The position numbers and the translations under genes are program-made. Of a DNA stretch of 59,611 nt, positions 26,068 through 34,824 are shown in pieces. The stretch spans positions 1 through 59,611 of the forward strand of contig PLYI01000103.1 of NCBI GenBank assembly GCA_003151735.1, read 5' to 3'. How positions within the stretch are numbered: position 1 is the first letter of the stretch; every line of letters starts with the position of its first letter. The DNA comes from Candidatus Bathyarchaeota archaeon (GTDB taxonomy: Archaea > Thermoproteota > Bathyarchaeia > Bathyarchaeales > Bathycorpusculaceae). A model generated the notes under the pieces. It ran no database searches, had not been told where the DNA came from, and saw only the letters and a program-made list of their open reading frames with translations.

Positions 26068-26982
26068 TCAAAAAGGGATCATTAACTTGAGAAAAATCGC
26101 TTTGGCTGCGTACAACCTGTTTTCTGCTTGCTCGTAAATCGCCGACTTCGGGCTCCCTATGGCTTCAGCACTTATTTCGTAGCCGCGGTGAATGGGCATG
26201 TCATGCATGATAAAGGCGTTGCTGCCATTGAGCAACTCAGCATTGATTTGATAGGGCATCATTAGCTTAATGCGCTTCTCTTTTTCCGCGGCAAACTTGG
26301 GGTCAGTGAAAAACTCCATATCAATCCATGTGTCCGTATATATGAAATCAGCGTTGGCAACAGCCTTTTTCGCATCCAAGGTTGATTGCCAAAGACCCGT
26401 TTTCTTAGCTTGAGAAAGCAATTCGTCATCTCTTGCCGCTTCATTAAAAATAGGTGTAACCGTTGTTAGTTTGACGCCTGTTTTGGTGCATCCTTCGATG
26501 AGTGAGTTGGTGACGTTGTTGTGAACGCCGATGTAAACGAGTTTTGCACCCTCAAGTTTGCCATATTTTTCTTTAATGGTGATTAAGTCTGCTAGGGCTT
26601 GGCTTGGATGATACATCTCATCGCAGCCATTTATGACTGGAACGCGGGAAGCCTTAGCCATCTTGAGTAAATCTGAGTCACAAAGTAACCTTGCCATTAT
26701 GCAGTCGACGTTGCGTGATAGGTATTGAAGCTCATCTGTTATGTCTGCTAAGGCGAAGTTTGTTGTGCGCCAATCAATGTAGAGTGCATGGCCGCCCAGC
26801 TGAGTCATAGCAACTTCAAAGGATACACGAGTACGGGTGGATGTCTTCTGGAAAATCAATGCGGCTGACTTTCCCTCGAACGTTTTGAGGTACTTTTTAG
26901 GGTTATGCTTAACTTCTATGCCTAAATCAACCAGGGTGCCAAGGTCTTGACCGCTTAACTCTTTGAAATTAATCAGATGCAT
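26068..26982 (-). CDS. Ornithine carbamoyltransferase-like protein with HDMP motif
   Basis: The start is at 26982 (MHLINFKEL) after AAGGGC. The 304-residue protein has the carbamoyl-phosphate site STRTR (48-52), the HPSQALADLITI motif and a C-terminal second domain ending in a family-like helix. In ornithine transcarbamylase the ornithine site contains HCLP with a reactive Cys and an SMG loop; here these read HDMP (260-263) and DTWIDMEFF. The fold and carbamoyl-phosphate half are clear, but the second substrate may not be ornithine. If it is ornithine, it makes citrulline in arginine synthesis. No other arg genes are in the window. Confidence 0.8.
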   Translation of the reverse strand: MHLINFKELSGQDLGTLVDLGIEVKHNPKKYLKTFEGKSAALIFQKTSTRTRVSFEVAMTQLGGHALYIDWRTTNFALADITDELQYLSRNVDCIMARLLCDSDLLKMAKASRVPVINGCDEMYHPSQALADLITIKEKYGKLEGAKLVYIGVHNNVTNSLIEGCTKTGVKLTTVTPIFNEAARDDELLSQAKKTGLWQSTLDAKKAVANADFIYTDTWIDMEFFTDPKFAAEKEKRIKLMMPYQINAELLNGSNAFIMHDMPIHRGYEISAEAIGSPKSAIYEQAENRLYAAKAIFLKLMIPF

Positions 26983-27079
26983 CTTTTCTTGCCCTTCATA
27001 ACCGTGAACCAAGCATGCAATTATAAGCTTTATGCAAAAACTTTTACCGCCAGTCTCACACTCAAATAGCGACCAAGTA

Positions 27080-27904
27080 ATGATTCTGCTAGTAGCTTCA
27101 AACAAAGATATTGCAAGCCTAAACATAAAAGAGCAAATCCTAAAAAACTACCCATTCCACAAAACTGAGAAAAGCTTTCAGGAAAACCCCGTCTTTACAG
27201 CAGATATAACTGGAAAAAACGTGACTCTTATAACTCTAAATGAAGAGTCTGTTAAAGCACAAAGCCTGCCTGAAAAATTTCCACACGCAAACTTGGTCGT
27301 TTTCATATCAAGACACAGCAGCCAAAGCGGCAAACCAACCCTATCCGTTCATACACCTGGAAACTTTGGTGACGCTGAACTTGGCGGGTTGCCCCGAACA
27401 GTCTCGGTTTCTCCTGCCTTAGCCATGCAAAACGCTCTCAAAGCACTCGTGCATTACAAAGATGAGTTATGCCTCGACTATGAAGTTTCCTTCGAGTGTA
27501 CTCATCATGGTCCAAGCCTAAACGTCCCAGCGATGTTTGTTGAGTTAGGCAGTTCAGAATTTCAATGGAAAGATTCCAAAGCCGCTCAAGCCGTTTCCCA
27601 TGCTGCCATGTCAGCGATTAGCGAATTTTCAAAATCCACTGGCTCCGCGGTTCTGGGCATCGGAGGAACCCACTACAACCAAAAGTTCACGCTTATGGCG
27701 TTGGTAGGCGAAGCTGTTTTCGGCCACATTATTCCCAAGTACGGTGTCTCCCTTGTTGACGCTGCTATGCTGTCGCAGTGTGTGAAGAAAACTTTGGAGA
27801 AGGTGCCGCTGGCAATTCTTGATTGGAAAGGCATCAAAAGCGAAGACAAACCAAACTTGCTTTCGGCGTTGGAGACAGCTGGGTTACCATTCAAGAAAGT
27901 TTAG
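27080..27904 (+). CDS. dtdA: D-aminoacyl-tRNA deacylase, archaeal type
   Basis: The start at 27080 (MILLVASNKD) fits the family; 16 upstream codons overlap the divergent neighbour. The 274-residue protein has the conserved DtdA motifs FISRHSSQSGKPTLSVHTPG, FECTHHGPSL and GIGGTHYNQKF, whose His residues form the metal site. It hydrolyses D-amino acids wrongly attached to tRNA, a quality-control step in translation. Divergent from the carbamoyltransferase gene; the secE operon follows. Confidence 0.93.
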   Translation: MILLVASNKDIASLNIKEQILKNYPFHKTEKSFQENPVFTADITGKNVTLITLNEESVKAQSLPEKFPHANLVVFISRHSSQSGKPTLSVHTPGNFGDAELGGLPRTVSVSPALAMQNALKALVHYKDELCLDYEVSFECTHHGPSLNVPAMFVELGSSEFQWKDSKAAQAVSHAAMSAISEFSKSTGSAVLGIGGTHYNQKFTLMALVGEAVFGHIIPKYGVSLVDAAMLSQCVKKTLEKVPLAILDWKGIKSEDKPNLLSALETAGLPFKKV

Positions 27905-27941
27905 GAATCATCTGAAAGGAACATTTAAAAGGGGTAATACA

Positions 27942-27955
27942 GTAGTTTTTAAACT
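27942..27955 (+). promoter_or_regulatory. Promoter candidate for the secE-ribosomal operon
   Basis: A TATA-like GTTTTTAAACTAA lies about 60 bp before the secE ATG in the only sizeable gap upstream of the five-gene cluster. The genes downstream are spaced by 11, 13, 55 and 15 bases, which fits a single transcript. Confidence 0.4.
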
Positions 27956-28011
27956 AAAAAGTTACAGTAACGTTTATTATTCCTAATTGAAATGTTGAGT
28001 GTGCGGTAAAT

Positions 28012-28197
28012 ATGGGTATAAAATCTTGGCTAACGCAGGCAGCAAGAACCTTAAAGCTAGCTGTTAAACCGGGGCGCGAAGAGCTATGGCTCTCGGTAAA
28101 AATCAGCCTCCTTGGAATAGGTGCAATCGGTTTAATCGGATTCTTAATTAAAATGCTAGCATGGGCAATTAGCCCTGGAACAACAGCAACAACTTAG
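28012..28197 (+). CDS. secE: Preprotein translocase subunit SecE / Sec61 gamma
   Basis: The 61-residue protein has an amphipathic N-terminal helix (LTQAARTLKLAVKPGREELW) with the family's KP-x-x-E/W pattern, and a single C-terminal membrane helix (about 30-54). It clamps the SecY/Sec61 channel. It lies immediately before spt5, the conserved archaeal order. Ends with TAG. Confidence 0.92.
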   Translation: MGIKSWLTQAARTLKLAVKPGREELWLSVKISLLGIGAIGLIGFLIKMLAWAISPGTTATT

Positions 28198-28208
28198 AAG
28201 GAAAAGCC

Positions 28209-28679
28209 ATGGATAAGAAAGAAGAGTTCCCGCAAGTAAAAATTTTCGTTGTTAAAACAACAACTGGACAGGAACGCAACGTAGCGCGTTTAATCGCTTC
28301 CAAAGTAGAGATGGCACATATCCCGATAAAATCTCTTCTTGTTCCAGACACACTCAAAGGTTACGTGTTCATTGAAGCAGATGGACCACACCTCGTGGAA
28401 GAAGCAATTACAGGCGTTAGGCACGTCCGCTCCAGAATCCCAGGGCTCGTAAGCTTCGCAGAAATAGAACGATACATAGTGCGTAAACCAGTCATGGAAG
28501 ACCTCAACGAAGATGACGTTGTAGAGATCACTGGTGGACCCTTCAAAGGTATGCGCGCTAAAATAACAAGACTCGACAAATCAAAAGGCGAAGTTACCCT
28601 CGAACTATTGGAGGCAACATTCACTTTGCCAATCACAGTACATTCAGACTATGTAAAACTAGTTGAAAAAGCAAAATAA
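28209..28679 (+). CDS. spt5: Transcription elongation factor Spt5 (archaeal NusG)
   Basis: The 156-residue protein has an NGN domain (about 8-95: KIFVVKTTTGQERNVARLIA, KGYVFIEADG) that binds the RNA polymerase clamp, and a C-terminal KOW domain (about 98-155: VVEITGGPFKGMRAKITRLD). It promotes processive transcription and couples to the ribosome. Position between secE and rpl11 is typical for archaea. Confidence 0.95.
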   Translation: MDKKEEFPQVKIFVVKTTTGQERNVARLIASKVEMAHIPIKSLLVPDTLKGYVFIEADGPHLVEEAITGVRHVRSRIPGLVSFAEIERYIVRKPVMEDLNEDDVVEITGGPFKGMRAKITRLDKSKGEVTLELLEATFTLPITVHSDYVKLVEKAK

Positions 28680-28692
28680 ACGGTGAAACAAA

Positions 28693-29187
28693 ATGGCAGA
28701 TAAAAAAATTGTAGAGGTAATCGTCAGCGGCGGACAAGCCAATGCAGGTCCACCATTAGGTCCAGCTCTTGGTCCACTAGGCGTAAACATAGTGGCTATT
28801 GTCAACAAAATCAACGAAATCACAAAAGAATACGCTGGAATGAAGGTTCCAGTAAAAATCAGCGTTGACACAGAAGAAAAAACCTTCGAAGTAACCGTCG
28901 GCACCCCCACATCCTCCGCGCTTATAGTGGCTGAACTTAAAGTTGAGAAGGGCTCAGGTACACCTAATACCGTCAAAATCGGCGACTTAACCATGGAGCA
29001 GATGGTGAAGATAGCAAAAATTAAAGGTCCTCAACTTTTATCTCCAACCCTCAAGAAAGCAACTAAAGAGTTGCTCGGCACATGCGTGAGCTTAGGTGTA
29101 ACAGTGGAAGGCGGCAAAGACCCCCGAGAAGTCCAAAAAGAAGTCGACGCTGGCAACTACGATCAACTGTTTGGTACTGAACAATGA
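28693..29187 (+). CDS. rpl11: Ribosomal protein L11 (uL11)
   Basis: The 164-residue protein starts with [20 protein letters not shown], the universal L11 N-terminal signature, and has the rRNA-binding C-terminal half ([20 protein letters not shown] ... [14 protein letters not shown]). It forms the base of the GTPase-associated stalk. Followed by rpl1. Confidence 0.96.
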   Translation: MADKKIVEVIVSGGQANAGPPLGPALGPLGVNIVAIVNKINEITKEYAGMKVPVKISVDTEEKTFEVTVGTPTSSALIVAELKVEKGSGTPNTVKIGDLTMEQMVKIAKIKGPQLLSPTLKKATKELLGTCVSLGVTVEGGKDPREVQKEVDAGNYDQLFGTEQ

Positions 29188-29242
29188 TAAGCGAATATTT
29201 TTATAATGGGTTCCAAATCTCTCATTGGCACGAGGCTTAAAA

Positions 29243-29896
29243 ATGCCCCTAGACAACAAGACTATAACAGAAGCAATTAAACAGGCAAAGGCAAAGTCTG
29301 GACAGAAAAAATTCAACCAGACTGTAGATTTAATCCTCGACATTGTCGAGATCGATATGAAGGCGCCAGAAGGCAAAATTCAAGAGGTTGTAGAGCTTCC
29401 CCATATAACGGGCAAACCCAACAAAATCTGTGTCGTTGCTTCCAGCGGAGACTTCATTATGAAAGCGAAGAATTCTGAAGCTGACAAAGTTCTGGAACGC
29501 GCAGACTTAGACATGTTAGCCGGTAAAAAGAAGGAGTTACGCAAACTCGCTCAAGAATATGATGTATTCATCTGCGAAGCTCCCTTAATGCCGCTTGTAG
29601 GCAGAACGCTCGGTCCAGTTTTAGGTCCAAGGGGAAAAATGCCTATTCCAGTTCCACCAAACGCTGACATCGCGGCTCTAATAAAAAAGCACCGCAAAAC
29701 CGTGGTTGTACGCATGCGCGCCCAGCCCATCATCCAAGTTTCTGTTGGCTCCGAACAGATGAAGGATGAAGAACTTGTCGATAACACAATGACTGTTCTT
29801 CGTGTTTTAGATGGAAAATTAAAGCGTGGATTGAAAAACGTAAAGTACGCTTTCATCAAGACATCAATGGGCGAACCAATTAAAATTAAAGCTTAA
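29243..29896 (+). CDS. rpl1: Ribosomal protein L1 (uL1)
   Basis: The ATG at 29243 follows GAGG by seven bases and is preferred over TTG 29225. The 217-residue protein has the L1 pattern KPNKICVVASSGDF, LGRTLGP-type LVGRTLGPVLGPRGKMP and VRMRAQPIIQVSVGSEQM. L1 forms the ribosomal stalk on the E-site side. In methanogens L1 autoregulates its operon by binding the mRNA leader; no such site was identified here. Confidence 0.95.
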   Translation: MPLDNKTITEAIKQAKAKSGQKKFNQTVDLILDIVEIDMKAPEGKIQEVVELPHITGKPNKICVVASSGDFIMKAKNSEADKVLERADLDMLAGKKKELRKLAQEYDVFICEAPLMPLVGRTLGPVLGPRGKMPIPVPPNADIAALIKKHRKTVVVRMRAQPIIQVSVGSEQMKDEELVDNTMTVLRVLDGKLKRGLKNVKYAFIKTSMGEPIKIKA

Positions 29897-29911
29897 GAGA
29901 GAAGAAAAACT

Positions 29912-30778
29912 ATGCCGTCCCAACAAGTATTAGAAGCAAAATCAACCGAAGTAGAGGCAATAAAAGACATACTCAAAGAGTACAAATCCATCGGCATCGC
30001 CAGCCTCAAGAAGGTTCGCGCATCCCAACTTCAAGAACTAAAGAAAAGCATGGCTGGCAAAGTTTACCTTCGCGTCCTAAAGAACACACTTATCAAAATC
30101 GCGTTAGACGAAATGAACCAGGCAGAACTCAAGAAACTTGAGGATTACTTGGAAGGATCAAACGTTTTCTTGTTCACAGATCTTAACCCTTTCAAACTGG
30201 CGTTGTTGCTGGAACGCGGCAAAGTTAAAACGACTGCGAAGTCAGGCGACATAGCTGCGATGGATGTGGTTATTCCGGCGGGAAATACAGGTCAACCTCC
30301 AGGTCCAGTTATCAGCCAACTAAACGCAGTTGGGTTACCGACAAGAATTGAGTCAGGCAGCGTCTGGATCAGCAAAGACACCTTAGTCGTCCGCAAAGGC
30401 GAAATTATAAACGAAAGACTCGCAGGTACACTCTCAAAACTAGGTGTAAAAGCAGTTGAACTCGGCATATCCATGCGTGCAGTTTTTGATAACGGACTAA
30501 TTATCACTGGTGACCAACTCAAAGTTGATGTTGACGCAACACGCAAGAGCGTTCAAGCAAGCAACGGCGAAGCCTTCGCATTAGCACTTGAAATAGGCTA
30601 CGCAAGCAAAGACACAATTAAACCCCTGCTACAGCGAGCACACCAAAAAGCAGTCGCACTATCCGTAAGCGCAACAATACCCACAAAAGACACCATCGCC
30701 GATATAATCCGCAAAGCCAACTCAGAAATGACCAGCTTAAGCGGCGCCGCAGACAAAGTTAAGCCCAAAGCGGCTTAA
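29912..30778 (+). CDS. rpl10: Ribosomal protein P0 (uL10), short C-terminus
   Basis: The 288-residue protein has the L10 rRNA-binding domain (KSIGIASLKKVRASQLQELK, KVYLRVLKNTLIKIAL), the archaeal insert (VIPAGNTGQPPGPVISQLNA) and a helical spine (about 215-280) for stalk dimers. It ends KVKPKAA. Archaeal P0 is usually 330-340 residues with an acidic tail ending in a GLGALF-type motif shared with P1; that tail is absent here. The gene for L12/P1, normally next, is also absent. The sequence after the stop is A/T rich and noncoding, so this is not a simple frameshift. Confidence 0.93.
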   Translation: MPSQQVLEAKSTEVEAIKDILKEYKSIGIASLKKVRASQLQELKKSMAGKVYLRVLKNTLIKIALDEMNQAELKKLEDYLEGSNVFLFTDLNPFKLALLLERGKVKTTAKSGDIAAMDVVIPAGNTGQPPGPVISQLNAVGLPTRIESGSVWISKDTLVVRKGEIINERLAGTLSKLGVKAVELGISMRAVFDNGLIITGDQLKVDVDATRKSVQASNGEAFALALEIGYASKDTIKPLLQRAHQKAVALSVSATIPTKDTIADIIRKANSEMTSLSGAADKVKPKAA

Positions 30779-30829
30779 ACCACAATTTTCTTTTTATTAA
30801 TTTTTAAAAAAGAATTTTGATTTTTCTAA

Positions 30830-30867
30830 CGTAAGTTCTTGGGGGTTCTTCACTTCGAAGACTTACG
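30830..30867. terminator. Hairpin between P0 and mgsA
   Basis: CGTAAGTTCTT (30830-30840) pairs with AAGACTTACG (30858-30867) with one bulged T. It lies between two convergent genes after a T-rich tract (30787-30805), consistent with a bidirectional terminator or RNA 3' end structure. Confidence 0.4.
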
Positions 30868-30892
30868 AAATTTAAAAATAATTTGTAGTTAT

Positions 30893-31348
30893 TTATCGGT
30901 TGAACCGTTCTCTGTAACTATCGTAGTCTGGCAGGATACGCTGGTATTCCTGGCACATTAACGGTGAAGAAATTATAAAGTCAGCAGAAGCACGGTTACA
31001 TGCGATGGGGATGTTCCATACTGCGGCAACTCGGAGTAGCGCTTTAACATCTGGGTCATGGGGCAGCTGAGCAAGTGGATCCCAGAAGAAAATCAAAAAA
31101 TCTATTTCACCCCGGGCTATGCACGCGCCGATTTGAAGGTCGCCGCCCAAAGGTCCCGACTCCAAAACGGTGATTTCTAACCCAAGCTCCTTCTCGATTA
31201 GCCTGCCGGTGGTTCCTGTTGCATAGAGTTCATGTTGACTTAGGGTGCCCATGTTGTATTTTGCCCATTCCATCATGTCTTCTTTTTTGTTGTCGTGGGC
31301 GATGAGGGCGATTTTCTTTTTACGCCTTAACAATGTTGACTTTGTCAT
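30893..31348 (-). CDS. mgsA: Methylglyoxal synthase
   Basis: The 151-residue protein has the MgsA signatures: [27 protein letters not shown] (phosphate loop), [12 protein letters not shown] and [20 protein letters not shown]. It turns dihydroxyacetone phosphate into methylglyoxal, a phosphate-releasing bypass of glycolysis. The enzyme is typical of bacteria and is found in a limited set of archaea. A lone gene, convergent with the ribosomal operon. Confidence 0.93.
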   Translation of the reverse strand: MTKSTLLRRKKKIALIAHDNKKEDMMEWAKYNMGTLSQHELYATGTTGRLIEKELGLEITVLESGPLGGDLQIGACIARGEIDFLIFFWDPLAQLPHDPDVKALLRVAAVWNIPIACNRASADFIISSPLMCQEYQRILPDYDSYRERFNR

Positions 31349-31486
31349 CTTGATATTTCCCTTTTAGAAGTTTCAGTTTGGATGGCTATAATTGTTCCGA
31401 TGTAGAACAGAACCGTTGAGGTGGGGTTTTGGGAATAAAGGTTATGTAGGTAAACTTGCGATGAACAAAATGGGGAGAAGACGTTT

Positions 31487-32107
31487 ATGGGGTCGCTTAA
31501 GAGTTTAGCCCCAAGGCTTTCTGGTGCAACAGGCTTAATCTGGATATTTAACATAGCCTCAATCATCCATGGTGGCGATGCATGGCTGGGCTTGATGTAC
31601 CTGTTAATCCTGCTTATCCCAGTATCCAGTATAACAATCCTAAAACTGAAAAAATCCAGCCACACGCCGCACGATGACTCGCGTAAATGGCGAAACCTAC
31701 TTTTCTCTTTCCAAGGCGTAGCTTTGGGATTCTGGATGTTTGACATCATCACAACTATCTACGCCATAAACGTAACCGGATTAGCCATCGAGCTAAATCC
31801 GCTTGGTTGGCCATGGGGCATCTTGGGCGCTTTTGCCTTTTTCGGTCCAACTTTGGTGTTTTCCTATGTTTTGCTGTTTAAAATGAAAGAGAAGGTTTCC
31901 CTTTACGCTGCTTTGCCGTTGACTTTGATAACGCTGGGTATGAGAATTATGAATTTAGTTGCGGGAGCCCAAAACTTCCAAGTTTTTGTTGACACTGCCT
32001 TTCTTGCAAGTGGCGTACGCTACAGCTTATTAGCGTTGGTTGTTATGGCAAACTTGGCTGTTCCATTGACCCTGAAACGACTGGTCGCACGCCAAAATCC
32101 AGTTTAA
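31487..32107 (+). CDS. Membrane protein, DUF5658-like
   Basis: The 206-residue protein has about six membrane helices (for example ASIIHGGDAWLGLMYLLILL and LLALVVMANLAVPLTL). A central segment FDIITTIYAINVTGLAIELN followed by PLGWP resembles the DxxxT...E-NP motif of small DUF5658 membrane proteins. No enzyme motif is visible. It is divergent from mgsA. Function unknown. Confidence 0.65.
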   Translation: MGSLKSLAPRLSGATGLIWIFNIASIIHGGDAWLGLMYLLILLIPVSSITILKLKKSSHTPHDDSRKWRNLLFSFQGVALGFWMFDIITTIYAINVTGLAIELNPLGWPWGILGAFAFFGPTLVFSYVLLFKMKEKVSLYAALPLTLITLGMRIMNLVAGAQNFQVFVDTAFLASGVRYSLLALVVMANLAVPLTLKRLVARQNPV

Positions 32108-32212
32108 ACCTGAAAAAACCTTAGGGGCACTTGCCTTCGGTCACAAAAACCAAGGGCTAAAAATATTCTAACAGCTCAGCGGTATTACCTTTGTTGCTTC
32201 AGCTTGTAATCA

Positions 32213-32232
32213 CATATTTTTATATTCATAAA
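32213..32232 (+). promoter_or_regulatory. TATA-like box before the RNA hairpin
   Basis: TATTTTTATATTCATAAAA stands 40-58 bp upstream of the long hairpin starting at 32271, with no open reading frame between, as expected for a promoter of a stand-alone noncoding RNA on the plus strand. Confidence 0.35.
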
Positions 32233-32270
32233 ATCGAAGGTTATTTGATGAGAAGAAGACTCCCATAAAA

Positions 32271-32356
32271 GTTGGGCAGGTCTGGCTGCAGGCGGTGATG
32301 AGGTTTTTGCATTTTTCTCCTTATCTACTGTCTGCGTATGGCTAGACCTGCTCAAC
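32271..32356 (+). ncRNA. Candidate novel structured noncoding RNA
   Basis: GTTGGGCAGGTCTGGC (32271-32286) pairs with GCTAGACCTGCTCAAC (32341-32356) over all 16 positions, 14 Watson-Crick and 2 G-U; the wobbles fit only a plus-strand transcript. Inside, GCAG (32288-32291) pairs with CTGC (32332-32335) and GATGAGG (32297-32303) pairs with CCTTATC (32319-32325), leaving a 15-nt T-rich loop. The element lies alone in a 271-bp spacer between convergent genes. It has one GTGATGA string like a C box but no matching D box, and no ACA tail, so it is neither a clear C/D nor H/ACA guide. It might also be the folded form of a small mobile element. Confidence 0.55.
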
Positions 32357-32378
32357 TCAACTATTGTTCCTATCTGCT

Positions 32379-32861
32379 TTAGTTGAGTCTTTTAGTCATA
32401 ACATATGCATCTTCGCCATCAGAATAGTAGCCGTTGATGGTTCGCGTTATCTCAAAGCCAAGTTTCTTGTAAAGCGATACACCCAGTTCATTGGTCACAC
32501 GCACTTCAAGGAAGCATTGTTTCGCTTTATAGTATTCCATACCTTCCAGCGCCCTTTTAATTAACGCTTGAGCAATGCCTTTTCTTCGGCTCTGAGGCAT
32601 CACGGCAATAGAAACCACATGTCCCTTGCGGATTAAGCCGCCGAAACCAAAATTTGACAATCCAACTTCAATGCGGCACATAATATAACCAACCACTTTG
32701 CCTTCTTCTTCCGCTACAATGAAGGTTTCTGGGAACCTCTGATGCAAATCCACAAAGAAGAAGTCAGTGTAGTTTTCTGGGAGGCAGACGCGGTTGATTT
32801 GCATTACGCTCTGCAAGTCGTCGGGAACAAATTTTCGCAGCATGAAGGTTTGTTGCATCAT
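32379..32861 (-). CDS. GNAT N-acetyltransferase, RimI/NAT type
   Basis: The product (from ATG 32861) is about 160 residues with the acetyl-CoA motif RRKGIAQALIKRALEGM and the substrate segments INRVCLPENYTDFFF and LEVRVTNELGVSLYKKLGFE. These are the marks of the archaeal N-terminal acetyltransferase (Ard1/RimI) that acetylates protein N-termini. The gene is alone, convergent with the membrane protein and downstream in orientation from larA. Confidence 0.88.
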   Translation of the reverse strand: MMQQTFMLRKFVPDDLQSVMQINRVCLPENYTDFFFVDLHQRFPETFIVAEEEGKVVGYIMCRIEVGLSNFGFGGLIRKGHVVSIAVMPQSRRKGIAQALIKRALEGMEYYKAKQCFLEVRVTNELGVSLYKKLGFEITRTINGYYSDGEDAYVMTKRLN

Positions 32862-32955
32862 TTCGCCTTGCCTAAACCAAATTTCCACGTTGAAACTTAA
32901 AGGTTACGCTTTAAGCGTCAACCGCTCGCTTATCAGGGGATTTGGGCAGAAGTTT

Positions 32956-34239
32956 TTAGGTTTTTGTTTCTTCAGGCGCCTTAAACACCGGCAATGTGTA
33001 GCTGCCAAGCGGCATCGCCCAAACTCTGGAAGCTGAACCCGCAATCTTCCACGCTTCATCCAAGGCATCGTTGACTGCCCGCGCAGTTTTGAGTTTAAAG
33101 ATGCTCGTGGCATAGTAGTCTGGCATGGATGAAACCAAGATTATCTGGTGATTCTGCAAAGCTTTTAGGAGGTAGTAGGCTTTGTGTCCGCCGAAAACAA
33201 AGTTGCGTTTAATTTCCCGCTCAACATTCTTGAGGTCGCCAAGCCGCGTCATCCAATCGTAGAACACTTGGTTACCGTGGCCTTCCGGGCATTCGGCGAC
33301 GAGGATGATTACTCCACCCCGCTTAACCGCATCCAGGGCGTTGTCCAAGCCCTTGTAGGCTTGGTAAAGGTTCATGTCCGCTGGATGCCCACCTGCACTT
33401 ACAACGATTACGTCTGCTCGGCGGTCAATGGTTACACGGTACATTTCGTCAACAAGCTTCACCGCTTCCAAAAACGCCGCTTCCAAATCGCCTGCGAAGG
33501 CTTTTACGATTTCGCCTTTCTTGTTCTCAACAACATTAACGATAAAGTCAACTTTCGCCAACCGCGCCGCCTCACTCATGTCTACATGCACAGGATTATC
33601 CTGTAGATTTCCTGACCTGGCATTCGCGTTCAATAACAAGGCATGGTTTTGCTTGATGGTTTCGTCGCCGCACACTGCTGGCAAAACGCTTTTTCTGCCG
33701 CCACCGTAACCTGCGTAGTAGTGGAAGCCGACATCGCCCAAAAGCACCTTCACATCTGCTTCAGCGAACACGCGGTTAACATGAACTTTGTTGCCATGGG
33801 TCTTGGTTGTTCCAACGTAAACTAAATCTGGTGCACTACCGCAGTGGCTGATTGTTTTAACTCTTTTCAGTGCTTCGGTACCCAGCAACGATGCGGCTTC
33901 TTCAGGCTTAACCGCCCGATGCGTTCCACAACCAAAAATAACCGTGACGTTCTCGTCTTTGACTCCTGCCGCGTTGAGTTCGGAGAGAACTGGCAAAAGC
34001 AAGGCTTCACTCGGTGCTTTCCGCGTGGCATCATCCACTACAATTGCCACTGTGCTTTCTGGCTTAACAATCTCAGACAGGCGTTTGCTGCCGATGGGTT
34101 CCTTCAGCGCTCGTTCGACCTCAGCTTTCGGGTCGGCTACGCCTTGCTGCTCTTTAGGCTCGATTGTGCCCAAAAGATTTCGGGCTGGAACTCGAACGCA
34201 CACGTCGGTTTTTCCGTAGGGTAACCAAACATCAACCAT
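32956..34239 (-). CDS. larA: Lactate racemase-like protein (LarA, DUF2088)
   Basis: The 427-residue protein has the LarA pattern: VAIVVDDATRKAPSEALLLP, FGCGTHRAVKPEEAA, the His/Lys region DVGFHYYAGYGGGRKSVLPA and NHALLL. In lactobacilli the homologous Lys carries the nickel-pincer cofactor made by LarB, LarC and LarE; those genes are not in this window. Archaeal relatives act on various 2-hydroxy acids, so lactate is only the default guess. Confidence 0.87.
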   Translation of the reverse strand: MVDVWLPYGKTDVCVRVPARNLLGTIEPKEQQGVADPKAEVERALKEPIGSKRLSEIVKPESTVAIVVDDATRKAPSEALLLPVLSELNAAGVKDENVTVIFGCGTHRAVKPEEAASLLGTEALKRVKTISHCGSAPDLVYVGTTKTHGNKVHVNRVFAEADVKVLLGDVGFHYYAGYGGGRKSVLPAVCGDETIKQNHALLLNANARSGNLQDNPVHVDMSEAARLAKVDFIVNVVENKKGEIVKAFAGDLEAAFLEAVKLVDEMYRVTIDRRADVIVVSAGGHPADMNLYQAYKGLDNALDAVKRGGVIILVAECPEGHGNQVFYDWMTRLGDLKNVEREIKRNFVFGGHKAYYLLKALQNHQIILVSSMPDYYATSIFKLKTARAVNDALDEAWKIAGSASRVWAMPLGSYTLPVFKAPEETKT

Positions 34240-34290
34240 GGCGATTCACGCAATGATAAAATCTACACGGTGCAAGAAACTATTAAGCCT

Positions 34291-34824
34291 TTACACATGT
34301 TTTTCAGATAGCTTCTTTTTGATAAATTGTCTTGCGTACATCAGGAGCTTCAATAGCCTAATTAGTTTGATGCTCAGGCTTGTGTCTTTTACGGTATAAA
34401 GTAGACAAGCCGTGGTTACAGCAATTGATACTCCACATACACTTATCGTAAAAATAACAGATGCAGTAAAAGTTGAGAGATTCTCCGATTTCTGTGCATT
34501 TAGCGAAGTTATTGAAAAGTTGATTGTTTGAGATGTACCTAAGTTACCAAAATTGTCGTAAGCCTGCACCATAATATTGTGGAAACCTTCAGTCACGTTT
34601 TCTATTGTGCTATTGTCAGTCACTATTACAGTTTGGTTTCCATCCAAGGTGTATGATGCTTTTTCAAGCGCTTTGTTAGAAGTGAAAATCAACGAAACAT
34701 TTGAACTATAGTAAGTTTGGTTTAGCGGCGATAGAACCGAAATGGCTAGCGGAGACGTTTCAAATGCGTAGTCAGGGTCTGGGGTGCCATAACCCTCTGT
34801 AAATACTATCAGATTTACAACTAT
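34291..34824 (-). pseudogene. Truncated surface protein with Ig-like domain
   Basis: The open frame on the minus strand runs from a stop at 34825-34827 to 34291. It reads FTEGYGTPDPDYAFETSPLA, SVLSPLNQTYYSSNVSLIF, then an Ig-like domain (SYTLDGNQTVIVTDNSTIEN, GFHNIMVQAYDNFGNLG) and a membrane helix with a basic tail. This is the usual body of archaeal membrane-anchored surface proteins, but the signal peptide is missing and no start codon precedes the conserved part (the first is TTG at 34692, inside the domain). A TATA-like AATATTTTAAATAG overlaps the upstream stop. I interpret it as a 5'-truncated remnant; translation from the internal TTG would lack secretion. Confidence 0.55.

Noticed and set aside
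32289..32340. Box C/D guide RNA inside the hairpin
   Set aside because: A GTGATGA string is present but no CTGA D box lies at a suitable distance.
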